A stretch of DNA of 40,011 nucleotides from Desulfurococcales archaeon (GTDB lineage: Archaea > Thermoproteota > Thermoprotei_A > Sulfolobales > Ignisphaeraceae), in assembly GCA_028275745.1 (NCBI GenBank), contig JAPWUB010000003.1:1-40011 (forward strand). The letters run 5' to 3'. The translations under genes and the position numbers were made by a program. Shown one piece after another: positions 27,051 to 34,635 of this stretch. The notes beneath the pieces were generated by a model that saw only the letters and a program-made list of their open reading frames with translations, made no database searches and was not told where the DNA came from. How positions within the stretch are numbered: the stretch's first letter is position 1; each line of letters begins with the position of its first letter.

Positions 27051-27944
27051 ATGAGAGTGGGTGTTGTTGCCGATAGGCCTGTGCCTCCCTGGAGTGCGAG
27101 ACAGATAATACTCGCTCTTGAACAGATGGGTGTAGAAGCAGTCTATTTAAGGCCCTCCGATATTACTTCACTCATTGGCGACATACACAGTGTGATGCTA
27201 ACAAGCACACTAAGGCCTGCAGAGCTAGATGCTGTTATACTTAGAGACTTAGGTGTTGTAACAACTGTTGAGATGTTCCTACGTAGAGTAGATGTGTTTA
27301 GACATATGGAGTTGCTAGGAGTACCTGTAGTAAATCCCGTTGAATCCTACATAACAGCTAGAGACAAGTTCATGAGCCTTTGCCTCCTAAGCAAGGCGGG
27401 AGTTCCTATACCCAGAACAATCGTTGTAGAGGATTATTTCACAGCAATAAGAGCTGTAGAAATGTTTTCAAGGGCTGTGATAAAACCTCTCATAGGTAGT
27501 CTAGGACTTGGTATACTAAGAGTTGACAACCCAGACATGGCTTACACCATAAGCAAAACGCTCGCCCAAATAAAGCAGCCCATATATGTGCAGGAGTATG
27601 TAGAGAAGCCAAATAGAGACATAAGGGTACTGGTAATAGGCGATGAAATTGTTACAGCATATTATAGAGTGCAGACCTCGCCCCAAAACTGGAAAACAAA
27701 CATAGCACAGGGTGCAATAGCGCAACCCATAGAAAAACTTGATGAAGAATTGAAAGAGTATGCTTTCAAAGCCCTTAAGGTGCTGAACCTATACTATGCC
27801 GGTATAGATTTTGGTGAAACCAAGAATGGTTACGTACTCTTTGAAGTAAACGCGGCTCCACAATGGAGAGGAATTCAAAGGGTTACCGGGATAAACCCTG
27901 CAAAAAAATTGGCTGAGCTCGTTATTAGGCTTGTAAAGAAGTGA
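27051..27944 (+). CDS. RimK/MptN-like ATP-grasp ligase
   Basis: ATP-dependent carboxylate-amine ligase of 297 residues. After an N-terminal pre-ATP-grasp domain (about 1-95) come the nucleotide-binding strands VIKPLIGSLGLGIL (about 142-155) and QEYVEKPNRDIRVLVIGDEI, and the metal-binding end FEVNAAPQWRG (about 269-279). Relatives add glutamate to ribosomal S6 (RimK), to tetrahydromethanopterin (MptN) or to the LysW carrier (LysX). The neighbouring CitG-like and DUF1614-like genes favour a cofactor ligase over LysX, and no lysine genes are nearby. The exact substrate is open. Confidence 0.8.
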   Translation: MRVGVVADRPVPPWSARQIILALEQMGVEAVYLRPSDITSLIGDIHSVMLTSTLRPAELDAVILRDLGVVTTVEMFLRRVDVFRHMELLGVPVVNPVESYITARDKFMSLCLLSKAGVPIPRTIVVEDYFTAIRAVEMFSRAVIKPLIGSLGLGILRVDNPDMAYTISKTLAQIKQPIYVQEYVEKPNRDIRVLVIGDEIVTAYYRVQTSPQNWKTNIAQGAIAQPIEKLDEELKEYAFKALKVLNLYYAGIDFGETKNGYVLFEVNAAPQWRGIQRVTGINPAKKLAELVIRLVKK

Positions 27945-27992
27945 ACAATGCTTAGATGAAGAGAAGTAAACCGGCTGAGAACACTACGTTAG

Positions 27993-28053
27993 GTATGATG
28001 AGAAGCTCTCGCTCGGATAGAAATCCCCTTTTGAAACCTTAAAGTTGCTGAAT
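27993..28053 (+). ncRNA. Weak candidate C/D box sRNA
   Basis: A perfect C box ATGATGA (27995-28001) is followed 46 nt later by a D box CTGA (28048-28051) in the 157-bp gap between the ATP-grasp and aIF1 genes. A 12-nt stretch separates the C box from CGGA, a poor D' box, and no good C' box is seen. A further CTGA at 27975-27978 allows other alignments. I include it only as a lead. Confidence 0.2.
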
Positions 28054-28101
28054 AAAAAAGATAGTGAATGGCGGTAGAAACCCCTTACCTTTTTATTACC
28101 A

Positions 28102-28422
28102 TTACTTTTCCTTCTCCTCAATGAACACTATGTTCTCAGGTTTAAAACCAAACTCTTCAATAAGTATCTTCTTTATCTTTGTCCTGTGATCTCCCTGAAT
28201 CTCTATTCTACCATTCTTTGCAGTTCCACCTGCAGCAAGCTTTGATTTTAAGTAGGATACAAGCTTCTTAAGATCAAATACTTTCTCGTCTATGCCTTCT
28301 ATTACAGTCACTACCTTGCCCATTTTTCTATGCTCTAACCTTATTTTCACGACTTGTGATTCTAGTTGCAGTTGTTCACAAAGCTCTGGTGGTAAACCTG
28401 CACAGCTAGATTCTAAATCCAT
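28102..28422 (-). CDS. Translation initiation factor aIF1 (SUI1)
   Basis: Monitors start-codon recognition on the 30S subunit. Length 106 residues; the SUI1 domain covers about 20-102 with [22 protein letters not shown], the [22 protein letters not shown] loop and [21 protein letters not shown]. The N-terminal Cys pair ([14 protein letters not shown]) is the short zinc-binding-like leader found in many archaeal homologues. It is transcribed on the minus strand, away from rpoP. Confidence 0.95.
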   Translation of the reverse strand: MDLESSCAGLPPELCEQLQLESQVVKIRLEHRKMGKVVTVIEGIDEKVFDLKKLVSYLKSKLAAGGTAKNGRIEIQGDHRTKIKKILIEEFGFKPENIVFIEEKEK

Positions 28423-28544
28423 CTGATTGCGTACCCGCTAAGAGTTTTGAGAAGCACAGCTTAAAAGCGTGCTTGAGAATAGCTTCTCAGTAAATTCAGT
28501 AAATCAAGTCTTCAACATAAACAGTTTTATGGGGGTGCGAAGAA

Positions 28545-28691
28545 GTGGTTAAGTATATATGTTTGCGATGCGGAAGAGAATTTGATGAATCACAGCTAGC
28601 TGTTATGATGACTGTTAGATGCCCTTACTGCGGCTATAGAGTAATTGCAAAAGCTAGAGGTGGTGAAGTAAAGGTTATTAGAGCAGTATAA
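28545..28691 (+). CDS. rpoP: DNA-directed RNA polymerase subunit P (Rpb12-like)
   Basis: A 48-residue zinc protein of the polymerase, starting at GTG 28545 and ending at TAA 28689-28691. The translated protein has KYICLRCGREFD and VRCPYCGYRVIAKAR, with four Cys at positions 6, 9, 26 and 29 forming the zinc ribbon. GGGGGTG lies 9 nt upstream. RpoP links the B and D/L subunits and helps promoter opening. Confidence 0.93.
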   Translation: MVKYICLRCGREFDESQLAVMMTVRCPYCGYRVIAKARGGEVKVIRAV

Positions 28692-28725
28692 CGTATTTCT
28701 AGAAGTTTTATAGCCTTGTAATCTG

Positions 28726-29757
28726 TTACCCTTTTTGCTGCGTCTTCTCTTCTGGTTTTTCCTCCTTCTTCTGTTCCTCTACACCACCCTTAAGATCAAT
28801 AATTTCTTTTGCTTTCTCCTTCTCCTTCTCTGTCAGCTCTTCGCTCAAGAGTGTGATCAACTCCTTATACCTATTTCTAACGGTTACTTCAGTAACTCCT
28901 GATGCCATTGCAATCTCTTTCTGAGTTCTTCGTTCATCATTCAGCAGAGCTGCTATGTAGACTGCTGCTGCTGCTACTCCTGCAGGATCCCTACCTGCTG
29001 TAATTCCCTTCTCCCTAGCTTTTTGTATAATCTCGATGGCTAGCTTAACTGTGGAACCGCTTAAACCAAGTATAGATGCTATACGTTGGGCATGCTCAGC
29101 TGCGTCAACCACAGGTATTTTTAGGTTAAGCTCTCTAACAAGCATTCTATAACATCTTGCAATCTCCTTCCTAGCACTCTTAGAGTACTTTGCTATCTCA
29201 TCAAGCGTTCTAGGAATGCCATGAATTCTACAAGCAGCGTACAGAGCTGCTGCAATCATGCTATCTATGGCCCTACCCCTTACAAGCTCTCTCTCCACAG
29301 CCCTCCTATATATTATTGCTGCCTCCTCTTTAACGCTCCTAGGAATGTTTAGTTGCTCAGCTAACCTCTCAAGCTCCTCAAGAGCCTGCAATAAGCTTCT
29401 CTCAGCTGCGCTCTGAACCCTCATTCTGCTATGCCACTTCCTAATCCTTATCATCTCTAACCTCTTCCTCAAATCAATTTTCCTACCAGCACTATCCCTA
29501 TCATACCAGTCTATAATTGTTGAAAGACCGCTATCATGGAAAGCTATGTTTACTGCCCCTCCAGCTCTACTTCTTCGCTCCCTTTCCTCAGCAGTGAAAG
29601 CTCTCCACTCAGGACCTCTATCAATCACATGCTCAGCAATTACCTCTCCAGTATCAGCACATATCCACTCTCCTCTAACCTCATCGTAGATAATGTTGCC
29701 ACTAGGGCACTTAGAGATAATGTCCTCTTGAGAAGGCTCAGAAGGCCTTATAACCAT
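28726..29757 (-). CDS. tfb: Transcription initiation factor B (TFB) with half of the zinc ligands
   Basis: Recruits RNA polymerase to the TBP-TATA complex. Length 343 residues: N-terminal ribbon (about 15-42), B-reader/linker (about 48-110, with [11 protein letters not shown] and the [19 protein letters not shown] segment), and two cyclin repeats (about 112-205 and 206-300). A Lys/Glu/Gln-rich tail of about 40 residues follows. In the ribbon only C17 and C33 remain; the partner positions are Gly20 and Thr36. Sulfolobus TFB1, as I recall it, also reads C-P-P-D and C-S-E-T, so this loss is known in Crenarchaeota. The ATG is about 26 nt from CTTTTAAAG, so the mRNA is probably leaderless. Confidence 0.96.
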   Translation of the reverse strand: MVIRPSEPSQEDIISKCPSGNIIYDEVRGEWICADTGEVIAEHVIDRGPEWRAFTAEERERRSRAGGAVNIAFHDSGLSTIIDWYDRDSAGRKIDLRKRLEMIRIRKWHSRMRVQSAAERSLLQALEELERLAEQLNIPRSVKEEAAIIYRRAVERELVRGRAIDSMIAAALYAACRIHGIPRTLDEIAKYSKSARKEIARCYRMLVRELNLKIPVVDAAEHAQRIASILGLSGSTVKLAIEIIQKAREKGITAGRDPAGVAAAAVYIAALLNDERRTQKEIAMASGVTEVTVRNRYKELITLLSEELTEKEKEKAKEIIDLKGGVEEQKKEEKPEEKTQQKG

Positions 29758-29778
29758 ATAGCAACGCCTATAAACTTA

Positions 29779-29788
29779 GCTTTAAAAG
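29779..29788 (-). promoter_or_regulatory. TATA box of TFB
   Basis: CTTTTAAAGC on the minus strand centres about 27 nt before the TFB ATG, giving a predicted leaderless transcript starting at or next to base 29757. A second box, CTTATAAG at 29791-29798, lies just upstream. Confidence 0.55.
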
Positions 29789-29907
29789 TACTTATAAGCC
29801 TTTTTGCAAAATAAACAAAAAATTGCTCTACATCTCACCAAATACGCCTAAAACATCATCACATATGTTATGTTATTGAATGTGCTATTGAGTCTTATTC
29901 AGCAAAA

Positions 29908-29917
29908 CTTTTATAAG
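29908..29917 (+). promoter_or_regulatory. TATA box of tRNA-Gln
   Basis: CTTTTATAAG is a near-consensus archaeal box whose predicted start, about 29939, is 14 nt before the mature tRNA 5' end. Confidence 0.55.
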
Positions 29918-29952
29918 TATGCGAGAATAGTGTAAGTGTGATTGAGATAAGT

Positions 29953-30028
29953 AGCCGGGTCGTCTAGCGGCCAAGGATGCGGGGCTCTGGCCCCCGTGAC
30001 CGGGGTTCGAATCCCCGCCCGGCTACCA
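29953..30028 (+). tRNA. tRNA-Gln (CTG), CCA encoded
   Basis: Acceptor AGCCGGG pairs with CCCGGCT, discriminator A at 30025, CCA at 30026-30028. The anticodon stem CGGGG/CCCCG closes CTCTGGC, giving CTG. The T arm is CGGGG-TTCGAAT-CCCCG. There is no intron. Its last six bases overlap the end of the convergent agmatinase gene. Confidence 0.97.
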
Positions 30029-30970
30029 ACAATTTGCTCCACCTCCTAACTTTTTAAGTATTAGCCCTGCAACCTCAATTATAATCTTAGCACCGAGAAA
30101 TGCTGTGATTTCTGACTTATCGTAGGGAGGGGTTATCTCAACAATATCTAAAGCATAAACGTGCTCATCAACAACTCTTGATATCAACTCAAAGAATTCT
30201 GTAGGAGTTGCTCCAAGAGGTTCTGGTGTCTGTACTCCTGGGGCATAGGCAGGGTCTATAAAGTCTATATCAACTGATACATACTTGGGTCTAGATCTGC
30301 ATACCTCTATTACCTTACTAACTTCCTTGATTTTATCCTCTGTAACCCTTCCAACAACCTTTACCACCTCAAGCCTGCTTCTATCACTTGCCTTGATATA
30401 TTCTATCTCCTCTCTGCTCACAGCCCTAGCCCCAATCAGAACTACTTTTCCGGGCTTTGCCTCTTCAATAATTCGCCTAAGCACCGATGCATGACTATAC
30501 CTAGAGCCTAGATACTCATCCCTGAGGTCGGCGTGTGCGTCGAAGACTATCAGACATGCATCGCTGTACATAGATGAAAATGCCTTAAATGCTGAAAGCG
30601 TTACTGTGTGTTCTCCCCCTATTATGAACACCCTTTTGCCGCTTTCCAGAATCCCTCTAACTACGCTTTCTATTCTCTTCATAGACTCTATAATGTCGCC
30701 TGGTGCAATAACAATATCGCCAGCATCGTGAAAGCCTATAGCCTCCATATCTATGTTTGATAATGCTGTACAGAGTTCTAGAGATCTGGAAGCCTCTCTT
30801 ACTGCTCTAGGAGCTTCACTTGACCCTCCTCTATATGATGATGCCATGTCTAGGGGTGCTCCAACAACAACAAAGAGGGCTTCATTAAAACCTTTTGTGA
30901 AACCTGTAAAGCTATACCTATTCTCTGTCTTAGCTAGGTACACATGGTTAAAGCTCATCATAGTCAGCAC
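30023..30970 (-). CDS. speB: Agmatinase / arginase-family ureohydrolase
   Basis: Hydrolyses agmatine, or aminopropylagmatine in hyperthermophiles, releasing urea. All six manganese ligands of the family are visible: H121 (GGEHTVTL), D144-x-H146-x-D148 (FDAHADLRDEY), and D234-x-D236 (VDIDFIDP). The GVQTPEPLG loop fits agmatinase rather than arginase. The frame opens with GTG 30970; ATG 30961 or 30958 are likelier starts. The final codons, Trp then TAG, are read through the discriminator and CCA of the opposite-strand tRNA-Gln. With speE it supports polyamine synthesis from arginine through agmatine. Confidence 0.92.
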   Translation of the reverse strand: MLTMMSFNHVYLAKTENRYSFTGFTKGFNEALFVVVGAPLDMASSYRGGSSEAPRAVREASRSLELCTALSNIDMEAIGFHDAGDIVIAPGDIIESMKRIESVVRGILESGKRVFIIGGEHTVTLSAFKAFSSMYSDACLIVFDAHADLRDEYLGSRYSHASVLRRIIEEAKPGKVVLIGARAVSREEIEYIKASDRSRLEVVKVVGRVTEDKIKEVSKVIEVCRSRPKYVSVDIDFIDPAYAPGVQTPEPLGATPTEFFELISRVVDEHVYALDIVEITPPYDKSEITAFLGAKIIIEVAGLILKKLGGGANCW

Positions 30971-30972
30971 AA

Positions 30973-30981
30973 TATAAAAAG
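30973..30981 (+). promoter_or_regulatory. TATA box of glyS
   Basis: TATAAAAAG predicts a start near 31003. That leaves a leader of about 30 nt containing the ribosome binding site GGTGAGG (31016-31022) and argues for a start codon near 31030-31033 rather than at ATG 31057. An AT-rich box at 30994-31004 is an alternative and could serve the divergent agmatinase gene. Confidence 0.4.
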
Positions 30982-31032
30982 TGAGACACCACTAAAATAT
31001 ATACGCTAATTAATAGGTGAGGGTGGCGAACG

Positions 31033-32802
31033 CTGTCATCAAAGTTTGAGAAAGTAATGGATTATGCAGTTAAAGCAGGGTTCATGTGGCAGTCCTTCGA
31101 GATTTATGGAGGGCAAGCAGGGTTTTACGACCTTGGACCTCTAGGGGTGCTGCTGAAGAACAACATTATTGAGCTCTGGAGGGAGTACTTCGTAAAGCAA
31201 CACCAAGATTTTGTCGTAGAGATTGAGACACCTATAATAACGCCTGCAGTAGTGTTTAGAGCAAGCGGACATGAGGAGAACTTCACTGATTACGCTACGG
31301 AGTGCTTGCAGTGCCACAGAATATTTAGAGCAGATCACCTAGTGGAGGAAAAGCTGGGTATAAATGCAGAAGGGCTAAGTGCGGAAGAGCTTGAGGAGCT
31401 GATTAGGAAGCACAACATTAGATGCCCTGTCTGCGGAGGACCTTTAAGTAATGTGCACAAGTTTCTGCTACTCTTCCAAACATATATAGGGCCTTACTCA
31501 CCATCAAACCTAGCTTATTTAAGGCCTGAAGCTGCGCAAGGAATGTTCATAAACTTTAAACGCGTCTACGATCTAATGAAGAGGAGGTTACCCTTCGGTA
31601 TAGCTCAAATAGGGAGGGTTGCTAGGAACGAGATCTCGCCAAGGCAAGGCCCTGTAAGGCTTAGAGAGTTCACAATTATGGAGATAGAGTTTTTCTACGA
31701 TGACACAAACCCGCAGTGCGATATTCTCTACGAGAGGTGCTCTGATGAGAGACTCAACATCTTGAGAGCTGAGGATAGGGAGCGAGGCAACGATAAACCC
31801 ATACAGATTCGTGTTGCTGAAGCCGTTGAGGAGAAGATTATAATGAGTCCATGGCTCGCCTACTGGATGTGCATAGCAAAGCGTTTTGTCAATGCCTTAG
31901 GGGTGCCAGACGATAAGATGTATTTTGAGGAGAAGCTTGCAAAAGAGAGAGCCCACTACTCTAAACAGACCTTTGATCAGATGGTGATTGTTGATAAATG
32001 GGGCAAGCTAGAGGTTTCAGGACACGCATACAGGCATACATATGACCTTGAAAGGCACATAATGTTTAGCAAGGCTGATCTTTACGCAATTAGGCAGCTT
32101 AAGGAGCCCAAGACTGTGACCAAAACCATTATTGAATATGATAAGAATGCTATACTCAGCATCTTTGGCTCAAAAGCGCCACAGGTATTCAAAGCCCTAG
32201 CAAAACTATCACAAGAGGATTTGGCAAAGATACTGAGTCAGACAAACAGCGATACCGTAACTATAAACGGTATTGAGGTGCCGAGATCTGTTTTCAGGGT
32301 TAGGACTGTTGAGGAGAAAATATGGGTAGAGAGGTTTGTGCCGCACGTATCTGAGCCATCATTTGGTGTAGAGAGGCTTATGTACGTAGTTCTCGAGTAT
32401 GCATATACGGAGGATGAAAAGGGGAGAGTTGTTATGAGATTCCCGAGGAGATTGGCGCCGATAAAGGTTGGTGTAACACCCTTAGTCGATAGAGAGCCTC
32501 TGGAGAGTATAGCACGTAGAATTTACAACGAGCTCAAGCAGCATTACTACACAATTTACCTGGAGGGGGGCTCTATAGGTAAGAAGTATGCACATGCAGA
32601 TGAGCTGGGAGTGCCATTCGTTATAACAGTAGATTATGACACACCTCAGAGAAACGATGTTACTGTAAGGGATAGAGACACAAAGAAACAGGTAAGGGTG
32701 CCGATAAGCGATGTGATTAAGGTTATTGATGCAGGGCTTAGCGGCACTGATATAACAACACTAGGCTACCCAGTGATTGAGTATCGTGAGGATAAGGAAT
32801 AG
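31033..32802 (+). CDS. glyS: Glycyl-tRNA synthetase (class II), probable CTG start
   Basis: Attaches glycine to tRNA-Gly; alpha2 archaeal/eukaryotic type. From ATG 31057 it is 581 residues, with zinc-like pairs C83/C86 and C123/C126, motif 2 around VARNEISPRQGPVRLREFTIMEIEFF, motif 3 PSFGVERLMYVVLEY, and a C-terminal anticodon-binding domain (about 470-575, IKVGVTPLV). Homologous-looking sequence (SSKFEKV before MDYAVKAGF) continues in frame upstream of the ATG to CTG 31033. No ATG, GTG or TTG lies in frame before the TGA at 31018-31020. I therefore place the start at CTG 31033, with ATG 31057 as the alternative. Confidence 0.9.
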   Translation: MSSKFEKVMDYAVKAGFMWQSFEIYGGQAGFYDLGPLGVLLKNNIIELWREYFVKQHQDFVVEIETPIITPAVVFRASGHEENFTDYATECLQCHRIFRADHLVEEKLGINAEGLSAEELEELIRKHNIRCPVCGGPLSNVHKFLLLFQTYIGPYSPSNLAYLRPEAAQGMFINFKRVYDLMKRRLPFGIAQIGRVARNEISPRQGPVRLREFTIMEIEFFYDDTNPQCDILYERCSDERLNILRAEDRERGNDKPIQIRVAEAVEEKIIMSPWLAYWMCIAKRFVNALGVPDDKMYFEEKLAKERAHYSKQTFDQMVIVDKWGKLEVSGHAYRHTYDLERHIMFSKADLYAIRQLKEPKTVTKTIIEYDKNAILSIFGSKAPQVFKALAKLSQEDLAKILSQTNSDTVTINGIEVPRSVFRVRTVEEKIWVERFVPHVSEPSFGVERLMYVVLEYAYTEDEKGRVVMRFPRRLAPIKVGVTPLVDREPLESIARRIYNELKQHYYTIYLEGGSIGKKYAHADELGVPFVITVDYDTPQRNDVTVRDRDTKKQVRVPISDVIKVIDAGLSGTDITTLGYPVIEYREDKE

Positions 32803-32881
32803 CAGTACTTTTTACTCCTCACACCACATAAATCTAGTCGGCTTCAGCATAAACATGTGGCAATGAATTGTGTGAACCTCT

Positions 32882-33265
32882 ATGAACGGCGAACAAGAAG
32901 CTACTCATGCAAATGAGAAAGCTGAGGAAGAGAAGCCTGAAAAAGTGGATATAAAGAGGCTCATATCTGTCATACCTCCAGCTACTGAGTTATTTGGAAA
33001 GAGACAGGGAGGACCCAAGGAGAAGAGAATAAGGCTTCTATACGATGAATCTGTAGGCGAGGAAGAGGCAAAGATCTCGCCTACACTTGCCAAGGAATTG
33101 GGAATCAAGGATTTTGTAGAGGTTAGTGTTGCAGGCAAAAAAAGATTTAGACTAAAGGTTCGCATAGATGAGAATGCCTCGCCAAACTATGTCTATGTAA
33201 ACCCTGAGCTCATGAAAAGAAATGGTGTTGCAAACAACAGCATATGTACTGTTCGTGCTGCGTAA
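32882..33265 (+). CDS. Conserved-looking hypothetical protein, 127 residues
   Basis: Not assigned to a named family. An acidic, Glu/Lys-rich N-terminus (about 1-25) precedes a compact beta-rich domain (about 45-127) with KEKRIRLLYDESVGEEEAKISPTLAKELGIKDFVEVSVAGKKRFRLKV and VYVNPELMKRNGVANNSICTVR. The alternation of strands with an Asn-Gly turn faintly recalls double-psi barrel domains such as the Cdc48 N-domain, but this is only an impression. It lies 79 nt after glyS on the same strand. Confidence 0.65.
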   Translation: MNGEQEATHANEKAEEEKPEKVDIKRLISVIPPATELFGKRQGGPKEKRIRLLYDESVGEEEAKISPTLAKELGIKDFVEVSVAGKKRFRLKVRIDENASPNYVYVNPELMKRNGVANNSICTVRAA

Positions 33266-33389
33266 TCCTACTACATCTCTACAAAGATGCAGACGGCTAC
33301 ATTCTGACATGGCTTCTCAATAAAACATTTATATAACTCACACTAAATAGCAAAGTAAACAGAGGCACGTAACAATCTCTGAGAGTGGC

Positions 33390-34061
33390 ATGACTATGGC
33401 TAGCGACATTTTAGAACCTGGTGAAGAGCGTATACAGCTCTCGCTTAGCGAGGAGAATATATTGGAGAGTCTTAGAAATGCTTCGGTAAGGTCTGCTGAG
33501 CTTGTAAACGAACTTTTGAGTGTTGCTACTGATCTATTTGCTTCAAGGTTTGAGAACGCGAGGATTAGGATTCAGAAGGCTTTCGCGCTTTACGATATGT
33601 GTAGAGATGGTGTTGAAAAGGCCTTTACATACCTTGCAAAGGTCTCGTTATCCCTTACATACGCTACTCACTACATGCAGGTGCTCAACACATTTAGATC
33701 ACTTCTTCACCAGATCCAGAGACTCCTACTACATCTCCTAACAATAGATCAGAACGTTGTAAGTACTAATCCAGAAGCTATAGTTGTTATGGAGAAGTTT
33801 GTTAAGCTACTCAGTAGCTACTTTAATTCATTAACATCTCTCTTGAATTCGTATTTAGAGCATTCGCCAAAAGCTGATACTGCTTTGGAAGATCTTGCAA
33901 ATGCTTCAAGAGAGATAGAGACATACATACGTGAGCTAGCTTTTGAAAAGCAAGGTATTGAATTACCAACCCTGATAGCTCTAAATATGGAAGAAGTTGC
34001 GTTCAATGCTATAGATCTTTACGAGGCTTTACTATGTCTACACCTAGCCAGGAAAAGCTGA
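33390..34061 (+). CDS. All-helical protein, PhoU-like in character
   Basis: A 223-residue protein predicted to be almost entirely helical, with long amphipathic segments (SLRNASVRSAELVNELLSVATDLF; YATHYMQVLNTFRSLLHQIQRLLLHLL). The character is that of PhoU/DUF47 helical bundles, but I see no E/DxxxD metal cluster typical of PhoU, so the link is weak. No membrane segment is evident. Its last 28 nt overlap the start of endA, so the two genes are probably translationally coupled. Confidence 0.6.
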   Translation: MTMASDILEPGEERIQLSLSEENILESLRNASVRSAELVNELLSVATDLFASRFENARIRIQKAFALYDMCRDGVEKAFTYLAKVSLSLTYATHYMQVLNTFRSLLHQIQRLLLHLLTIDQNVVSTNPEAIVVMEKFVKLLSSYFNSLTSLLNSYLEHSPKADTALEDLANASREIETYIRELAFEKQGIELPTLIALNMEEVAFNAIDLYEALLCLHLARKS

Positions 34062-34600
34062 GGATTGAGGTAAGGATTCACGGTTTAAGGGGTATAGTGC
34101 CCGATATTGATAAATCGATTCAACTCTTCAAGGCATTTATAGGCAAGCCTCTCGGAGTTTCAAAGCCTGACCCAAATGCTGTGTATAGGCTTCCCCTTGT
34201 TCTATCACCATACGAGACTCTGTACCTCTGCGAAAAAGGCTTGATTGAGCCTGTCCTAAATGGTCAGGTAATAGACTGCAAAACCCTGCAAAAGCATTTT
34301 GAAAGCCTGATACCCGACTTCGCAAAGAAGTATGCAGTATTTGCAGATCTTACACAAAAAGGATACATACTAAGGGGCGCCATGAAATATGGAGCGGACT
34401 TTGCAGTGTACGAGCTTGGGCCAGGGCTTGAGCATGCACCCTATGTTGTTACAGTCGCCTCATCGAATACAAGACTTCGTGCTGTAGATATTGTGGGGCT
34501 TGGCAGGCTAAGCCACAGTGTTAGAAAGAAGTCTGTCCTGGCAATAGTCGACGATAAGGGTATCGTGAGCTATATAGTTTTTAAATGGGTTAAGACATAG
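34034..34600 (+). CDS. endA: tRNA-splicing endonuclease, catalytic subunit
   Basis: Cuts archaeal introns at bulge-helix-bulge motifs in pre-tRNA and pre-rRNA. Length 188 residues: an N-terminal domain (about 8-95) and the catalytic domain with KKYAVFADLTQKGYILRGAMKYGADFAVYELG, catalytic Y126, H134 (LEHAPYVV) and K165 or K166 (HSVRKKSVLAIVD). The short single-unit length is that of the crenarchaeal enzyme, which pairs with a separate structural subunit into an (alpha-beta)2 form and accepts relaxed motifs. The tRNA-Glu intron in this window is of just such a non-canonical kind. Confidence 0.92.
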   Translation: MSTPSQEKLRIEVRIHGLRGIVPDIDKSIQLFKAFIGKPLGVSKPDPNAVYRLPLVLSPYETLYLCEKGLIEPVLNGQVIDCKTLQKHFESLIPDFAKKYAVFADLTQKGYILRGAMKYGADFAVYELGPGLEHAPYVVTVASSNTRLRAVDIVGLGRLSHSVRKKSVLAIVDDKGIVSYIVFKWVKT

Positions 34601-34635
34601 AGTAAAAACGTGCTTTCCGCATCTCGTACTCGTGT

